A stretch of 64,000 bases of DNA from Bacteriovoracaceae bacterium UBA3083. GTDB taxonomy: Bacteria; Bdellovibrionota; Bacteriovoracia; Bacteriovoracales; Bacteriovoracaceae. Positions 7,938 to 17,457 of the stretch are shown here, one piece after another. The notes below the pieces were generated by a model. That model searched no databases, was not told where the DNA came from, and saw only the letters and a list, made by a program, of their open reading frames with translations. Every line of letters begins with the position of its first letter. Position 1 is the stretch's first letter. The stretch spans positions 620,001 through 684,000 of the forward strand of contig DFBJ01000012.1 of NCBI GenBank assembly GCA_002366565.1. The letters run 5' to 3'. The translations under genes and the position numbers were made by a program.

Positions 7938-10438
7938 TTAATATCCCCAAAAACATCTGCCGCATTTCTCTTTAGCATAGACTTAGTTGTGAAGTAAGTA
8001 ATCATCACACTTATAGAAGTTACTACTACTATTGGAAGAATAATCAGAGGTAAACTAAATACAAAGCTTGATTTAAATGCGACCTTAGAGATAATCCCAC
8101 CAAGAACTAAGCTTAGTAAGCTACCAAAGAAAGACGAAAACACACTAATTAACGTAGTTTCAGTTAATACAATTTTTATGATCTGAGAATCTTTAAGACC
8201 AAGAATCTTTAATAAGTTTAAATCCCTAAGCCTTATAATTAATTGATGTCCAATCAAAGAGTAAAGTACAAAAATCCCAACTAAAAAGACAAGAAATGTC
8301 ATAGAAGTTAGAATCAAAACCATACTCTCCATAATATTAGTAATCCTACTGATAGTACGAGTAATATCGATAACAGAGACATTTGGAAACTTTTCAAAAA
8401 GTTTTTCCTGAACGCTATCAATTATATTTTTCTGTGTACTTACAGCAGAGACAAAAGTTTTTGGAGCATCTTCAAGTACACCTTTTTGAAATTGTATAAA
8501 GAAGTTAGGTCTAAAGCTTGTCCATTTTATATCTCTTAAACCAACAATTTTTGCAGGTAATGGAATTCCAAAAATCTCAAATTCTAGAGTATCACCAATC
8601 TCAACACCTAACCTAGATGCATATCTGTGCTCTAAAGTTATTTCTGCTTGTTCGTTCTTTTCAGGATCAAATACACCCTTAGTTAATCGACCATCAATTA
8701 ACGACTCAGAAATATCTAAACCATCTCGGTAACTTAAATTTACCCCACGGTTTCTCATTCTAATAGCACGCTCTTCTTCTCTAGTTGTCGTCTCTTCAAC
8801 AGAGGATTGAACGACTTCTCCCTTAATCTTAGATAGTCTAGACCTAATCATAGGGGCCATAACTAAAACTTCCCCATTATCTTCATCATTAAAAAACTTA
8901 TTCAATCCTTCTACTTGCTCAGGCTGAATATCAAATAAGAAGAGAGAAGGGCCTTCACCTTTTAGAGGTCTCTCGAGTTCATTCAATAGAACATTTCTTA
9001 GCGTTGGAATCAGAGTAATCATTGTTGTAGAAATCATCAAACTTGAAAAGATAAAGAGTGTAGAGACTCTATACCTAGTGAGAAATCCCCATGCAAGCTT
9101 AGAAGTCAGCTCACCTTTAGTAGATAGTCCTCTAAGTCTCTTTAAAACCAAACTTCCACCAAGAAATAAGACTCCTAATGATATGAATAAGAATGAAGAA
9201 AATATTGACCCGATTACTACAGAGTGCGAGATATTAATTGAAATAATATAGAAAAATATGACCCATGGCAGATAAATAAACCAAGAGCTTGCTTTTGTTT
9301 CTCCCTCATCTTCATGAGAGAAAAGAAATTTATAATCTATATGTAGATAAGGAAAAATAAGAGCAATACCTATAAACATTGGACTAAGAACTCCAATTAA
9401 TAGAGGTAGAACTAATGATGAATATGTATAAGTAAGTTGTAGGTTATAACCTAACTGTTCATTAAATAAATTAATAATGAATGGGAGTATTATAGGACCA
9501 AATGAAACAGCAATTAAAGAGCTCACAATACTTAGAACAAAGAGTTGTCCTATTAAGATAGAAAATACTGTAGATTTTTTAAGCCCTAAAAATTGAAAGA
9601 TCGCTATTTCTTTCTTTCTCTTATAAAGAAAGCTTCTAAAGAGATACATCATCGCCATTGTTGCTAGAAATAATCCACTAAGACTTACAAGGCCTAAGAA
9701 GTCATTCAGGTAATTCAAAATACGACTGACTTGCTGAGATGATTTTTCGGGAGTGATAACTCTTGCACTACTATCATTGATAGAGAGACTCAATTGCTTC
9801 AATTGTTCTTTAGTAACTTTATCCTTAATTTTGAAAGAATAAGTATTTGTATAAGTACTTCCCTCTTTAATTAAGTTAGCAAGCTTTAAGCCTTCTGGAG
9901 ATATATATACTCTAGGAGCAATACCTCCCATTTGAAAACTTTGTTGTCCATCATCAATAACAAGACCTGCAACAATAAAGTCAGCGTCTCCAATCCTAAT
10001 ATTATCACCTACGGATATATCAAGTTGTCTTTGAAGCTCAGGATAAATATAAGCCTCTTTATCACTCGTAAACTTCAATGGACTTTGATCTTTTAAAAGG
10101 ATCTGACCATAAAAAGGAAATTTACTCTCAATAACCCTAACACTTGCAAGTCTTGATTTCTTATTGGCTCCGGCCATAGAAAATAGTCGAATACTTCTTG
10201 AGTGGTCGCTTACATTAACAACAGAAGTGACATTCTTTAGATCAATTTCTTGCCTTGAAGAGATTGCAAGATCAGCACCAAGGATAGACTTGGATCTACT
10301 ATCAAGCTCATCAGAAAAAGATGTTTTGAAAGATTGAATAGATACTAGTCCAATAAGTCCAATTGATAAGTTTAAAATAAATATCAATACGAACTTAGGA
10401 GAGCTCTTTAGTTCCCTAAATATAAGTTTAAAGATCAT
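7934..10438 (-). CDS. ybbP: YbbP-like ABC transporter permease (two FtsX domains)
   Basis: An 834-residue membrane protein with an N-terminal anchor, a large extracytoplasmic domain (about residues 45-220), a FtsX-like permease module, a middle helix set near 390-500, a second periplasmic domain and a C-terminal FtsX module. This layout and length fit the YbbP family (E. coli protein about 800 residues). It overlaps the ATPase gene by 4 bp and lies downstream of a TesA gene, the same order as tesA-ybbA-ybbP in enterobacteria. The transported molecule is not established; MacB/LolCDE-type mechanotransmission is the likely mode. Its stop shares the sequence TTAA with the stop of the convergent VWA gene. 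Confidence 0.85.
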   Translation of the reverse strand: MIFKLIFRELKSSPKFVLIFILNLSIGLIGLVSIQSFKTSFSDELDSRSKSILGADLAISSRQEIDLKNVTSVVNVSDHSRSIRLFSMAGANKKSRLASVRVIESKFPFYGQILLKDQSPLKFTSDKEAYIYPELQRQLDISVGDNIRIGDADFIVAGLVIDDGQQSFQMGGIAPRVYISPEGLKLANLIKEGSTYTNTYSFKIKDKVTKEQLKQLSLSINDSSARVITPEKSSQQVSRILNYLNDFLGLVSLSGLFLATMAMMYLFRSFLYKRKKEIAIFQFLGLKKSTVFSILIGQLFVLSIVSSLIAVSFGPIILPFIINLFNEQLGYNLQLTYTYSSLVLPLLIGVLSPMFIGIALIFPYLHIDYKFLFSHEDEGETKASSWFIYLPWVIFFYIISINISHSVVIGSIFSSFLFISLGVLFLGGSLVLKRLRGLSTKGELTSKLAWGFLTRYRVSTLFIFSSLMISTTMITLIPTLRNVLLNELERPLKGEGPSLFLFDIQPEQVEGLNKFFNDEDNGEVLVMAPMIRSRLSKIKGEVVQSSVEETTTREEERAIRMRNRGVNLSYRDGLDISESLIDGRLTKGVFDPEKNEQAEITLEHRYASRLGVEIGDTLEFEIFGIPLPAKIVGLRDIKWTSFRPNFFIQFQKGVLEDAPKTFVSAVSTQKNIIDSVQEKLFEKFPNVSVIDITRTISRITNIMESMVLILTSMTFLVFLVGIFVLYSLIGHQLIIRLRDLNLLKILGLKDSQIIKIVLTETTLISVFSSFFGSLLSLVLGGIISKVAFKSSFVFSLPLIILPIVVVTSISVMITYFTTKSMLKRNAADVFGDIN

Positions 10439-11109
10439 TTAGCAGTACCATCTTGTAAGCTACCATGACTTAAAATTAGAGATCTACCACACCTAGCTGC
10501 TAGTTGAAGTTCATGAGTTACAAGAATGAGACCCATATTCTCTTTTTCAACTAAATCAAATAGAAGATTCATAATAGTAGTTCCCGTATCTTCATCTAAA
10601 CTACCACTAGGCTCATCAGCCAATATTAACTTTGGCTTATTAGACATTGCTCTAGCTATCGCAACTCTTTGTTTTTCTCCACCACTTAACTGACTTGGAA
10701 AATGATTTGCCCTTTCACCTAAGCCAACACTAGTTAATAGAGATAGTGCCTTTTCCTTAGCATTTTCTTCATTAATTATCTCTAATGGAAGCATCACATT
10801 TTCCAATGCGCTCAAGTGTTCAATGAGGTGAAATTGTTGAAATATCACACCTATTGACTTGGCCCTTAGCTCTGTCATTTTCTGTTGAGAATAATGAGTA
10901 ATCTCATCACCCATAAAGTTAATGACACCGCTGTCAACACTTTCAATTCCACTAAGAATAGAAAGAAGAGTCGATTTACCACTCCCTGACTTACCAACAA
11001 TAGCAAGAGTATCTTTTTCACCTAAGGAGAGAGACGCTCCGTTTAGGACGTTTATGACATTGCTACCTTGACGGAAACTCTTATGTAAATCTTTGCATTC
11101 TAAAATCAT
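10435..11109 (-). CDS. ybbA: YbbA-like ABC transporter ATP-binding protein (LolD/MacB class)
   Basis: A 224-residue ABC ATPase. Walker A is GKSGSGKS at 39-46, the signature is LSGGEKQRVAIARA, and Walker B is LILADEPSGSLDE. The sequence FQQFHLIEHLSALENVMLP is typical of the LolD/MacB/YbbA class, which works with FtsX-type permeases. The gene overlaps both neighbours by 4 bp (ATGA-type junctions), so expression is translationally coupled to TesA and YbbP. It hydrolyses ATP in the cytoplasm to drive the permease. The substrate is unknown, although the conserved link to TesA suggests lipid- or ester-related chemistry. Confidence 0.92.
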   Translation of the reverse strand: MILECKDLHKSFRQGSNVINVLNGASLSLGEKDTLAIVGKSGSGKSTLLSILSGIESVDSGVINFMGDEITHYSQQKMTELRAKSIGVIFQQFHLIEHLSALENVMLPLEIINEENAKEKALSLLTSVGLGERANHFPSQLSGGEKQRVAIARAMSNKPKLILADEPSGSLDEDTGTTIMNLLFDLVEKENMGLILVTHELQLAARCGRSLILSHGSLQDGTAK

Positions 11110-11705
11110 TTCAATGACCTAAAGTAAGGTAACAAGTTTTCGGCCATTTTCTTATGTCCTAACTCATTAGGGTGAATTCCATCTGATAAGTTAAGCTCTT
11201 TTTTAGCAGCTACACCTTCTAGTAAAAATGGAATGAGAGTAATATTATAGTCTTTCTTCAATTCAATAAACATATCTCTAAATTTCTTAGTATAATCAGC
11301 TCCATAATTTGGAGGCATCTGCATACCAGCAAGAATAACTTTCATTTTCTTGTCTTGTGCCAGCTTAATTATTGATGCTAAATTTTTCTTTGAAGAGCTC
11401 AAATCAATACCACGAAGTCCATCATTAGCACCAAGAGCTAAAATCAGCACTTCAGGCTTTGAACGTAGAAACCACTTCAGCCTAGATAATCCACTAGCAG
11501 TCGTTGAACCGGAAACACTTCCATTAATGACTTCAACTTTAGTATTATGCTTGGATAAAAGTAAATCCTTTAAAAGATAAGGATAAGACTTCTCCTTAGA
11601 GATACCATAGCCCTCAGTTAGAGAGTCTCCAATAAAAAGAACTTTTGTATCAGCGTGCACAGTACTTATGCACAGAAGTATAAATATTATAATTTGTTTA
11701 GCCAT
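11106..11705 (-). CDS. tesA: TesA-like periplasmic GDSL esterase/arylesterase
   Basis: A 199-residue SGNH hydrolase with a Sec signal peptide (cleavage likely after VHA, residue 18). The four SGNH blocks are present: FIGDSLTEG with Ser28, the Gly-containing block NGSVSGSTT near 61-69, LGANDG with Asn94, and DGIHPN with Asp175 and His178. TesA (thioesterase I/lysophospholipase L1) hydrolyses acyl thioesters, lysophospholipids and aryl esters in the periplasm. The gene overlaps the upstream transglutaminase gene by 8 bp and ybbA by 4 bp. The gene order tesA-ybbA-ybbP is preserved across distant proteobacteria, which supports the assignment. Confidence 0.93.
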   Translation of the reverse strand: MAKQIIIFILLCISTVHADTKVLFIGDSLTEGYGISKEKSYPYLLKDLLLSKHNTKVEVINGSVSGSTTASGLSRLKWFLRSKPEVLILALGANDGLRGIDLSSSKKNLASIIKLAQDKKMKVILAGMQMPPNYGADYTKKFRDMFIELKKDYNITLIPFLLEGVAAKKELNLSDGIHPNELGHKKMAENLLPYFRSLK

Positions 11706-13614
11706 AGACTAAAATTTTAAAGGCCTTGAAAAAGAATGACAACTCTTTAAAGGCTGACTCATTGCGACTATACCTTAGACGTTGATACATCAAGATCAAG
11801 TCAACTAAGCTAGTAGAGCTATCTTTAATGAGATCAATGAGCTGTGGCTCGGTAAGTGTTCTATATTTCAACCATTTAAGTGATCGATACTTATTTATGC
11901 AAATAAAGACTAATAGGCTTTTAATCTTTTCTCTGCCAGTAATAGCGAGAAAGAGTAAAAATCCTAATAATAGATATGGCATGTAAAAGAGAACCCATTG
12001 TCCATACTTAAAACTGATGAATTTTTTGAATAAGTTTCTCTGGGTTTCTAAGTCATAGTTAAAAAAGAGAGTTCCTGCTTGGTAGTAGATATTTTGAATG
12101 TACTGCCTTAACTCCCCGAAAATACCTGATCTACTCGATACAAAGTCTTCAATACTAGTATCTCTAAGTCCAAGCTTTTCAAATTCAAAAAAAGCATCGG
12201 CGCCAAAAGCAATTCTTGCAGGAGATACTACACTTACGGCATCAAAGCGTGTCCAAACACCATCTTCAGCAAGGTACTCTACCCATGAATGTGCATCTTT
12301 CTCTGTGACAACATAGAAGTTCCCTACTTTGTTAAATATCCCTCCTTGGTATCCAAGAACAACTCTAGAAGGCACACCAAACAAGCGAAATAAAGTTGCA
12401 CTTGCAGACGCATAATGACCACAGAAACCAACTTTCCTCCTAAATAAGAATTCATCAAGAGGGTTTGCACTATTATAAACTCCAGGAGTTGTGGAGTATT
12501 TAAAACTCTTCATGAAGAAATCTTTTAAGTGAAGAGCTACTTCAGTAGGCTTATTAATCAACGATCTGTGCTTATTACGATATTTAATTACTTCTGAATC
12601 AATAGGGACATTAGTCTGCAAATATACTTCTTCATAATTATCTAAGAGCTTAGCCGGAAGTTCAGGGCCCAACCAACCTTTATATCGAGACTTTTTATTA
12701 CGTATAGAGTTTGACCTATAGAGATTACCTTTAAGGTTAATCAATGAGCCCATTGAACTCAGTACCACCTTTCTAGTTTTTTCGAGAGTGAATAATGGGC
12801 CACTAGTAAGAGTGTCATATGTTACAAAGTAATCAAATTTTTTAAATATTTTTTCAGTATACCTTTTCTCAGGCAACTTTGATTTCTCCCAGCTAAATAG
12901 ATCATTCTTCGCTAATATTTGACCTCTCCAATACATATCAAATCTTTGTATTCTTTTTGTAAAATTCACATGAAAAACGACACTCGGATCCTTTATGATT
13001 TCAGCAATATCTCCGGGACTTAACTCTTCACTAAACCCAGTGGTTGCTTTACTAGAGGAGAAAAGAAATCCTCCAAAGTTAAATCGAGGAAAAGATAAAA
13101 ATAATAAGATGACTATAGGTGACCCATACAAAGCAAATTTAAGAATACGTGTAATACTCTTTTTAAAAACTAATCTTTCAACAGATATTTGTTGAACTAA
13201 ATAAAGGTTACAAAAACAGACAATTAAACTCATGAAAATAATAAAGAGATAGTAGAAGTCCTCTACCAATAAGCTTAATGAAGTAATATGAAGAAATTGA
13301 ATAAGAATAAGGGAGTATATATCTCTCTTTGTATTAAGCTCAAACATTTTTAGCAGAACAAGAGTAGAAAATAATATACTAGCAGGTTCAAAACCTCTCC
13401 ATGATCCATACTCACTATAAATGATGAGCACACATGCTATAAGATAAGGAAACCTTAATAGAGATAAGAAACGTGCCTTAGTTAGCCTAAATGAAACAAT
13501 AGTTACAATAATTATTGAAAAAAGAGATAAAGAAGAAAGTGAGAAGTACGGAATAAAAAAAATAGTCAATAGAATATAAAAGATTAAAGAAATCTTAGTA
13601 AATAACTTACTCAC
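11698..13614 (-). CDS. TgpA-like membrane transglutaminase-family protein
   Basis: A 638-residue protein with about six N-terminal membrane helices (to residue 175), a periplasmic part, and a transglutaminase-like domain with the triad Cys398 (VGFCGHYASA), His442 (DAHSWVEY) and Asp458 (RFDAV). A further helix follows near 530-550, then a short cytoplasmic tail. This is the DUF3488/transglutaminase architecture of TgpA. Family members are protease-like or transferase-like; the substrate is unknown. Genes for MoxR, DUF58 and this protein are very often linked, as here. It overlaps both the DUF58 gene and tesA by 8 bp. Confidence 0.88.
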   Translation of the reverse strand: MSKLFTKISLIFYILLTIFFIPYFSLSSLSLFSIIIVTIVSFRLTKARFLSLLRFPYLIACVLIIYSEYGSWRGFEPASILFSTLVLLKMFELNTKRDIYSLILIQFLHITSLSLLVEDFYYLFIIFMSLIVCFCNLYLVQQISVERLVFKKSITRILKFALYGSPIVILLFLSFPRFNFGGFLFSSSKATTGFSEELSPGDIAEIIKDPSVVFHVNFTKRIQRFDMYWRGQILAKNDLFSWEKSKLPEKRYTEKIFKKFDYFVTYDTLTSGPLFTLEKTRKVVLSSMGSLINLKGNLYRSNSIRNKKSRYKGWLGPELPAKLLDNYEEVYLQTNVPIDSEVIKYRNKHRSLINKPTEVALHLKDFFMKSFKYSTTPGVYNSANPLDEFLFRRKVGFCGHYASASATLFRLFGVPSRVVLGYQGGIFNKVGNFYVVTEKDAHSWVEYLAEDGVWTRFDAVSVVSPARIAFGADAFFEFEKLGLRDTSIEDFVSSRSGIFGELRQYIQNIYYQAGTLFFNYDLETQRNLFKKFISFKYGQWVLFYMPYLLLGFLLFLAITGREKIKSLLVFICINKYRSLKWLKYRTLTEPQLIDLIKDSSTSLVDLILMYQRLRYSRNESAFKELSFFFKAFKILVYG

Positions 13615-14497
13615 TCTTCGCTCCTAGACTAGCAAGGGCGCGAAGGCACTTATAGAGATGATTTTTATTAGTTCCTCTAGAAAGGACATCTCCATTTACT
13701 AAAAATATTGTCTCTATAGAAGATGAGTAACATCTAAATAGCTCATCTGTTATGACCCCCAAGTATGTTAGATCGTCATTTCGATCCACCTCAAGGGTTA
13801 AAGCACTAGACTCTTGCCCAGAGAAGTTTTTAGTCAATAAACCTCTTCCCCTAGCAAATGCTTTCCAATCAATATGCTTCCATGAATCAGTATCCCTAAA
13901 CTTTCGATGCTCAAGAAATTCATCTTTAGTCTCTATATTGTAGGAACTCTCTTGATCAACTCCATTTCGAAAATTAAATTCTTGTTGAATATTTTTTCCT
14001 TTAACTCTTTTAGGATATACTATGACCTTTTTATTTGAATCAACGTATTTCCAGGCCTTAAATATCCCTAGAGGGTATTTTGTGTAAATCTTAAGACGTG
14101 ATAATTTTGATATTCCACAATGATCTGACTTCAGAGAGAATCTTAGTTTACTATTATTCTTTGTTATAAAAGTTATTCTTTCAGAGACACTCATATCCGA
14201 AATAGCATGAACAGACATTGGTCCATTAAACTCTCTATTTGAAATACTGACATAGACCATTTCTTCATTATCACACTCTAAAAAAGTGTCGTGAAAATGA
14301 AATGTTTTTAGCTTTGTAATGGCCGAATTTGTAGAAAATGCACAAACAACAATAATTGAAACTAAGAAGAAAGTAATAAAGTATGAAAATGGATGCCCAA
14401 AAGTAATAGCAATAATAAATACTAAAAACGTAACAGCAATCATTCCCAGGCCAAACAAGGAAGGTAAGATATACGTTTTATTAGAAGATAGTTTCAT
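13607..14497 (-). CDS. DUF58 family membrane protein
   Basis: A 296-residue protein with two membrane helices near the N-terminus (about 8-32 and 37-57), a beta-rich middle, and the DUF58 hallmark FRDTDSWKHIDWKAFARG at residues 200-217. In typical relatives the first residues of this hallmark read YxxGD. DUF58 proteins are almost always encoded beside MoxR ATPases and VWA or transglutaminase proteins and are thought to be part of a chaperone-like assembly pathway. It begins one base after the MoxR stop, so the two are tightly coupled. No enzymatic activity is established for the family. Confidence 0.9.
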   Translation of the reverse strand: MKLSSNKTYILPSLFGLGMIAVTFLVFIIAITFGHPFSYFITFFLVSIIVVCAFSTNSAITKLKTFHFHDTFLECDNEEMVYVSISNREFNGPMSVHAISDMSVSERITFITKNNSKLRFSLKSDHCGISKLSRLKIYTKYPLGIFKAWKYVDSNKKVIVYPKRVKGKNIQQEFNFRNGVDQESSYNIETKDEFLEHRKFRDTDSWKHIDWKAFARGRGLLTKNFSGQESSALTLEVDRNDDLTYLGVITDELFRCYSSSIETIFLVNGDVLSRGTNKNHLYKCLRALASLGAKSE

Positions 14498-15427
14498 TTA
14501 TCGAATGGCCACCTTCTCAAGAGCTTCTCTGATAATGTCTTGAGAGGTAGTTAACCCTTCCCTAAGATTTAGCCTATGAGATAATACATATGGAGCAATT
14601 GATTGAACATCATGTGGTGTAACAAAATCTCTTTTTTCAAAAAAGGCCGATGCCTTAGATGCTAGAAGTAGATCTCTACCAGCTCTTAAGGATAACTTCA
14701 CACCATTATCAAGATTCTCTCTTACATATTCTAAAAAATCTAAAACATAATCTATGAGAGAGTCTTCAATATGTGTCTTCTGTATCATTTTATAAATAGA
14801 TAAGTACTCATCCAAACTAACAAATGAGTGTAGCCCATTGATTTGTTCTCGAATATTTTCTCCCATAAGTATCTTCTTTTCATACTCACGAGTAGGTAGA
14901 CCAATTGTTAAACTCATAAAAAATCGATCCAGCTGTGATTCTGGTAGTGGATTTGTTCCAATCTGATCTAAAGGGTTTTGAGTTGCTACAACAATAAAAG
15001 GTTCATCTAGTTCATACTCTCCACCATCAACAGTAATATATCTCTCCTCCATTGCTTGAAGCAAAGCACTTTGAGTTTTAGGAGAGGCTCTATTCAACTC
15101 ATCTCCTAAAACCATCCGACTAAAGATAGGCCCTCTATTAAATACAAAACTAGACGTCTCTTTATTAAACACTGAAGTTCCAAGTATATCTGATGCCAAC
15201 AAGTCATTGGTAAACTGTATACGAGAAAGATTTAAACCAAAGATATGAGAGAGTAAGTATACAAGAGTAGTCTTCCCGACTCCTGGTACATCTTCTATAA
15301 GTAAGTGCCCTTTTGACAACATACTAATGAAGGCTATCTTTAACTGTTCTTCTTTCCCAAGAAAGATTGAATTACAGGTATCAAAGGCATGGATAATTTT
15401 ATCATTTAAATATGTAGATGTTTTCAC
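14498..15427 (-). CDS. MoxR-family AAA+ ATPase
   Basis: A 309-residue AAA+ ATPase. Walker A is PGVGKTT at 48-54, Walker B with sensor is MVLGDELNRASPKTQ near residue 110, followed by QAMEERYITVDGG, and sensor 1 is VVATQNP. These are diagnostic of MoxR proteins, which act as chaperones for metal insertion or complex assembly together with VWA proteins. The start is a GTG with a perfect AGGAG five bases upstream. It is the first gene of the six-gene operon 15427-7934. The convergent VWA gene at 7071-7937 is a possible but unproven partner. Confidence 0.93.
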   Translation of the reverse strand: MKTSTYLNDKIIHAFDTCNSIFLGKEEQLKIAFISMLSKGHLLIEDVPGVGKTTLVYLLSHIFGLNLSRIQFTNDLLASDILGTSVFNKETSSFVFNRGPIFSRMVLGDELNRASPKTQSALLQAMEERYITVDGGEYELDEPFIVVATQNPLDQIGTNPLPESQLDRFFMSLTIGLPTREYEKKILMGENIREQINGLHSFVSLDEYLSIYKMIQKTHIEDSLIDYVLDFLEYVRENLDNGVKLSLRAGRDLLLASKASAFFEKRDFVTPHDVQSIAPYVLSHRLNLREGLTTSQDIIREALEKVAIR

Positions 15428-15445
15428 AGTTTCTCCTATATCAGT

Positions 15446-15475
15446 ATTCTATAGAAGAATTTCATTTTAGTGCAA
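15446..15475 (-). promoter_or_regulatory. Candidate promoter for the MoxR operon
   Basis: On the minus strand, TTGCAC (-35-like, only 3 of 6 consensus matches), an 18-bp spacer and TAGAAT (-10-like) end 18 bp before the GTG start of the MoxR gene. No better candidate is visible in this gap. The -35 match is poor, so the assignment is tentative. Confidence 0.3.
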
Positions 15476-15664
15476 GTTTTGGCCCAATTTCTAGGCAAAA
15501 TCTAAGAGAAGCTTAAGATAGCTGCCAAGTATAAGGGTCAAATTTATGGGCTAATATGCTAAAAACACGATGACTCTATTATTTGGGCTGTTTCTTAAGT
15601 TTTCTTGTTATAGTTATTCCAAGCTTTCTAATTCAACATATGAATCCCTTTACAAGGAAGTATT

Positions 15665-16717
15665 TTGAAACTAGCACTTTTTGGTACACTATTCATCTAT
15701 ACAAGCTGTGCTGGTCCTTATCATCCATTTGGCTCTAATTATTCGGTATCACAAATTGGAAATGATTTATTAAACAAATCAACGGCCAAAGAAACTAGTG
15801 ACGACTTGGATAGTGAGAATATTACCTTCTCCCCTAAGTATCAAGTACTGCATGAAAGTCGAAACTTCTCTATCGAAATAAAGAGAACTAAAAATTCAAA
15901 TGATGAAAGAGTTTACTTTTATTATAATAATACAGATATCACTAAACAGGTTGAAGCTATATCAAATCTAGAAAAATATAGTGATAAGTTAGTCTATAAA
16001 ATAGATAAACTAACACTTCCTCCAGTTGAGTCTCATAACTTCAGTGTTATCTATAAACCTACTCCAGAAGCTAACCCTATTGGAAAAACTTATCCTTTTC
16101 CAAATTGTGATATACATGATGATCCACTATTATCTTCAGCAAAGATTAGAGCAAGAACATCTGTTAAGAACGCTCTAAAAAAGATCTCTGAAGAGACTAA
16201 GTTGAACTCCGCCCTAATGGCAGGGCTTATTGAACAAGAATCAAGCTTTAATCCAAAAGCAGTTAGCTGGGCAAAGGCCGTAGGACTAACACAAATCACT
16301 CCACTTGCAGAAAAACAACTACTAGAAAACAAAGATTATGACTCCTACCCTAGATGGGGACGACTTCCAGCCTCAGTACTGAAGACATATATAGAAACAG
16401 GGAAAATAAACAAACATAATGACTGGAAGTTAGACCCAATGCAATCGATTAAAGGTGGATTTGATTACCTTGACTATATTTCGACCTACTGGAAAAAACC
16501 ACAAAACGTAGAGGCATTTCCAGATCAGATAAAAAATAACAATGAAGAGCTCACTTCAATTATATTAGCAAGCTACAATTCAGGACCAAGTAGAGTTAAA
16601 AGAAATCTCTTAAAAAGAGGAATGTACTGGTTAGAAGCAAGAGAACTCAAAGAGGCTAGAAAGTATGTCTATAAAGTTAAAAGTTATTGTAGGCAATATG
16701 CAATAGAGAGGGACTAA
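15665..16717 (+). CDS. Lipoprotein lytic transglycosylase (SLT domain)
   Basis: A 350-residue predicted lipoprotein; the lipobox IYTSC puts the lipidated Cys at 15. The first 150 residues are an uncharacterised, beta-rich region. The C-terminal half is an SLT lysozyme-like domain with catalytic Glu190 in LIEQESSFNPKAVS, then VGLTQITP, and the closing motif ASYNSGPSRVKR. Such enzymes cleave the MurNAc-GlcNAc bond, giving 1,6-anhydro products, in the periplasm. The start is a TTG preceded by AAGGAAG. The PilZ-like gene follows after 2 bp, suggesting a two-gene unit. The long N-terminal domain is unusual for small MltC/Slt35-size enzymes. Confidence 0.9.
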   Translation: MKLALFGTLFIYTSCAGPYHPFGSNYSVSQIGNDLLNKSTAKETSDDLDSENITFSPKYQVLHESRNFSIEIKRTKNSNDERVYFYYNNTDITKQVEAISNLEKYSDKLVYKIDKLTLPPVESHNFSVIYKPTPEANPIGKTYPFPNCDIHDDPLLSSAKIRARTSVKNALKKISEETKLNSALMAGLIEQESSFNPKAVSWAKAVGLTQITPLAEKQLLENKDYDSYPRWGRLPASVLKTYIETGKINKHNDWKLDPMQSIKGGFDYLDYISTYWKKPQNVEAFPDQIKNNNEELTSIILASYNSGPSRVKRNLLKRGMYWLEARELKEARKYVYKVKSYCRQYAIERD

Positions 16718-16719
16718 TC

Positions 16720-17457
16720 ATGAACAAACGACCGAAGCTTCTCATATTTACTAGCATCGCAATGATTGGAATAATTATTTCCATCCCCCTACAAATAATC
16801 TTACAGACTGAGGCAACTGCAATAAATTATAATATCTTATTTCAACAAATAACAATATTTAACTGGGCAGTAATGCTTTTCTGTTTAACAACAATGTCAC
16901 TAGCTCTTAACGGACATAAGCTGCTTTCAGTATCCGTTATTTCCTTAGTACTATCTATACATATTAATAACTACTTCGTTTTCAAATATGCTTCAAATAT
17001 AGAGTGGTACATGCCACTACTTGCCTCGAGTGTATCTAGCCTTCTCGCATTCATTTTTCTAATAAATAAAAGTGTTAGATATACAGCCAAAAATCAGGAT
17101 AAAAGATGGTGGCTAATACCTAAGAGGTATCAAAAGACTCTTCCTATATGGATCGTACTTGATGAAAATCAATGTGTTTTGGCCCATACCTTTGACTTAT
17201 CTAAAACGGGTACATTTATCTCATCACTAGATGGTCTCGAGAACAAACTGCAGTCCCAACTAGAACTAGGAAAAGAAGTGAAAGTTCTAATTGGAGATAA
17301 AGATGATATTGAATTTCATTGTAATGCTTCAGTAGTTAGAAAAACAGAAGCAAAGGGAAATTACCCATCAGGCGTAGGATTACACTTTGATAATATCCCA
17401 ATAATAGAAAAGTTTCATCTTAGTAGAATATTAAACAACCCTACTCTTGGTCTTTAA
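16720..17457 (+). CDS. Membrane protein with C-terminal PilZ-like domain
   Basis: A 245-residue protein with four hydrophobic segments in residues 8-120, then the basic stretch KRWWLIPKRYQKTLPIW and a PilZ-like beta-barrel. The barrel shows DLSKTGTFI (the D/NxSxxG element) and GVGLHFDNI near the end. The canonical RxxxR c-di-GMP motif may be represented by the basic residues of KRYQK, but spacing is not certain, so ligand binding is not assured. It lies 2 bp after the transglycosylase and its 3' end overlaps the convergent RND gene by 17 bp. A c-di-GMP-responsive membrane protein is plausible. Confidence 0.65.
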   Translation: MNKRPKLLIFTSIAMIGIIISIPLQIILQTEATAINYNILFQQITIFNWAVMLFCLTTMSLALNGHKLLSVSVISLVLSIHINNYFVFKYASNIEWYMPLLASSVSSLLAFIFLINKSVRYTAKNQDKRWWLIPKRYQKTLPIWIVLDENQCVLAHTFDLSKTGTFISSLDGLENKLQSQLELGKEVKVLIGDKDDIEFHCNASVVRKTEAKGNYPSGVGLHFDNIPIIEKFHLSRILNNPTLGL

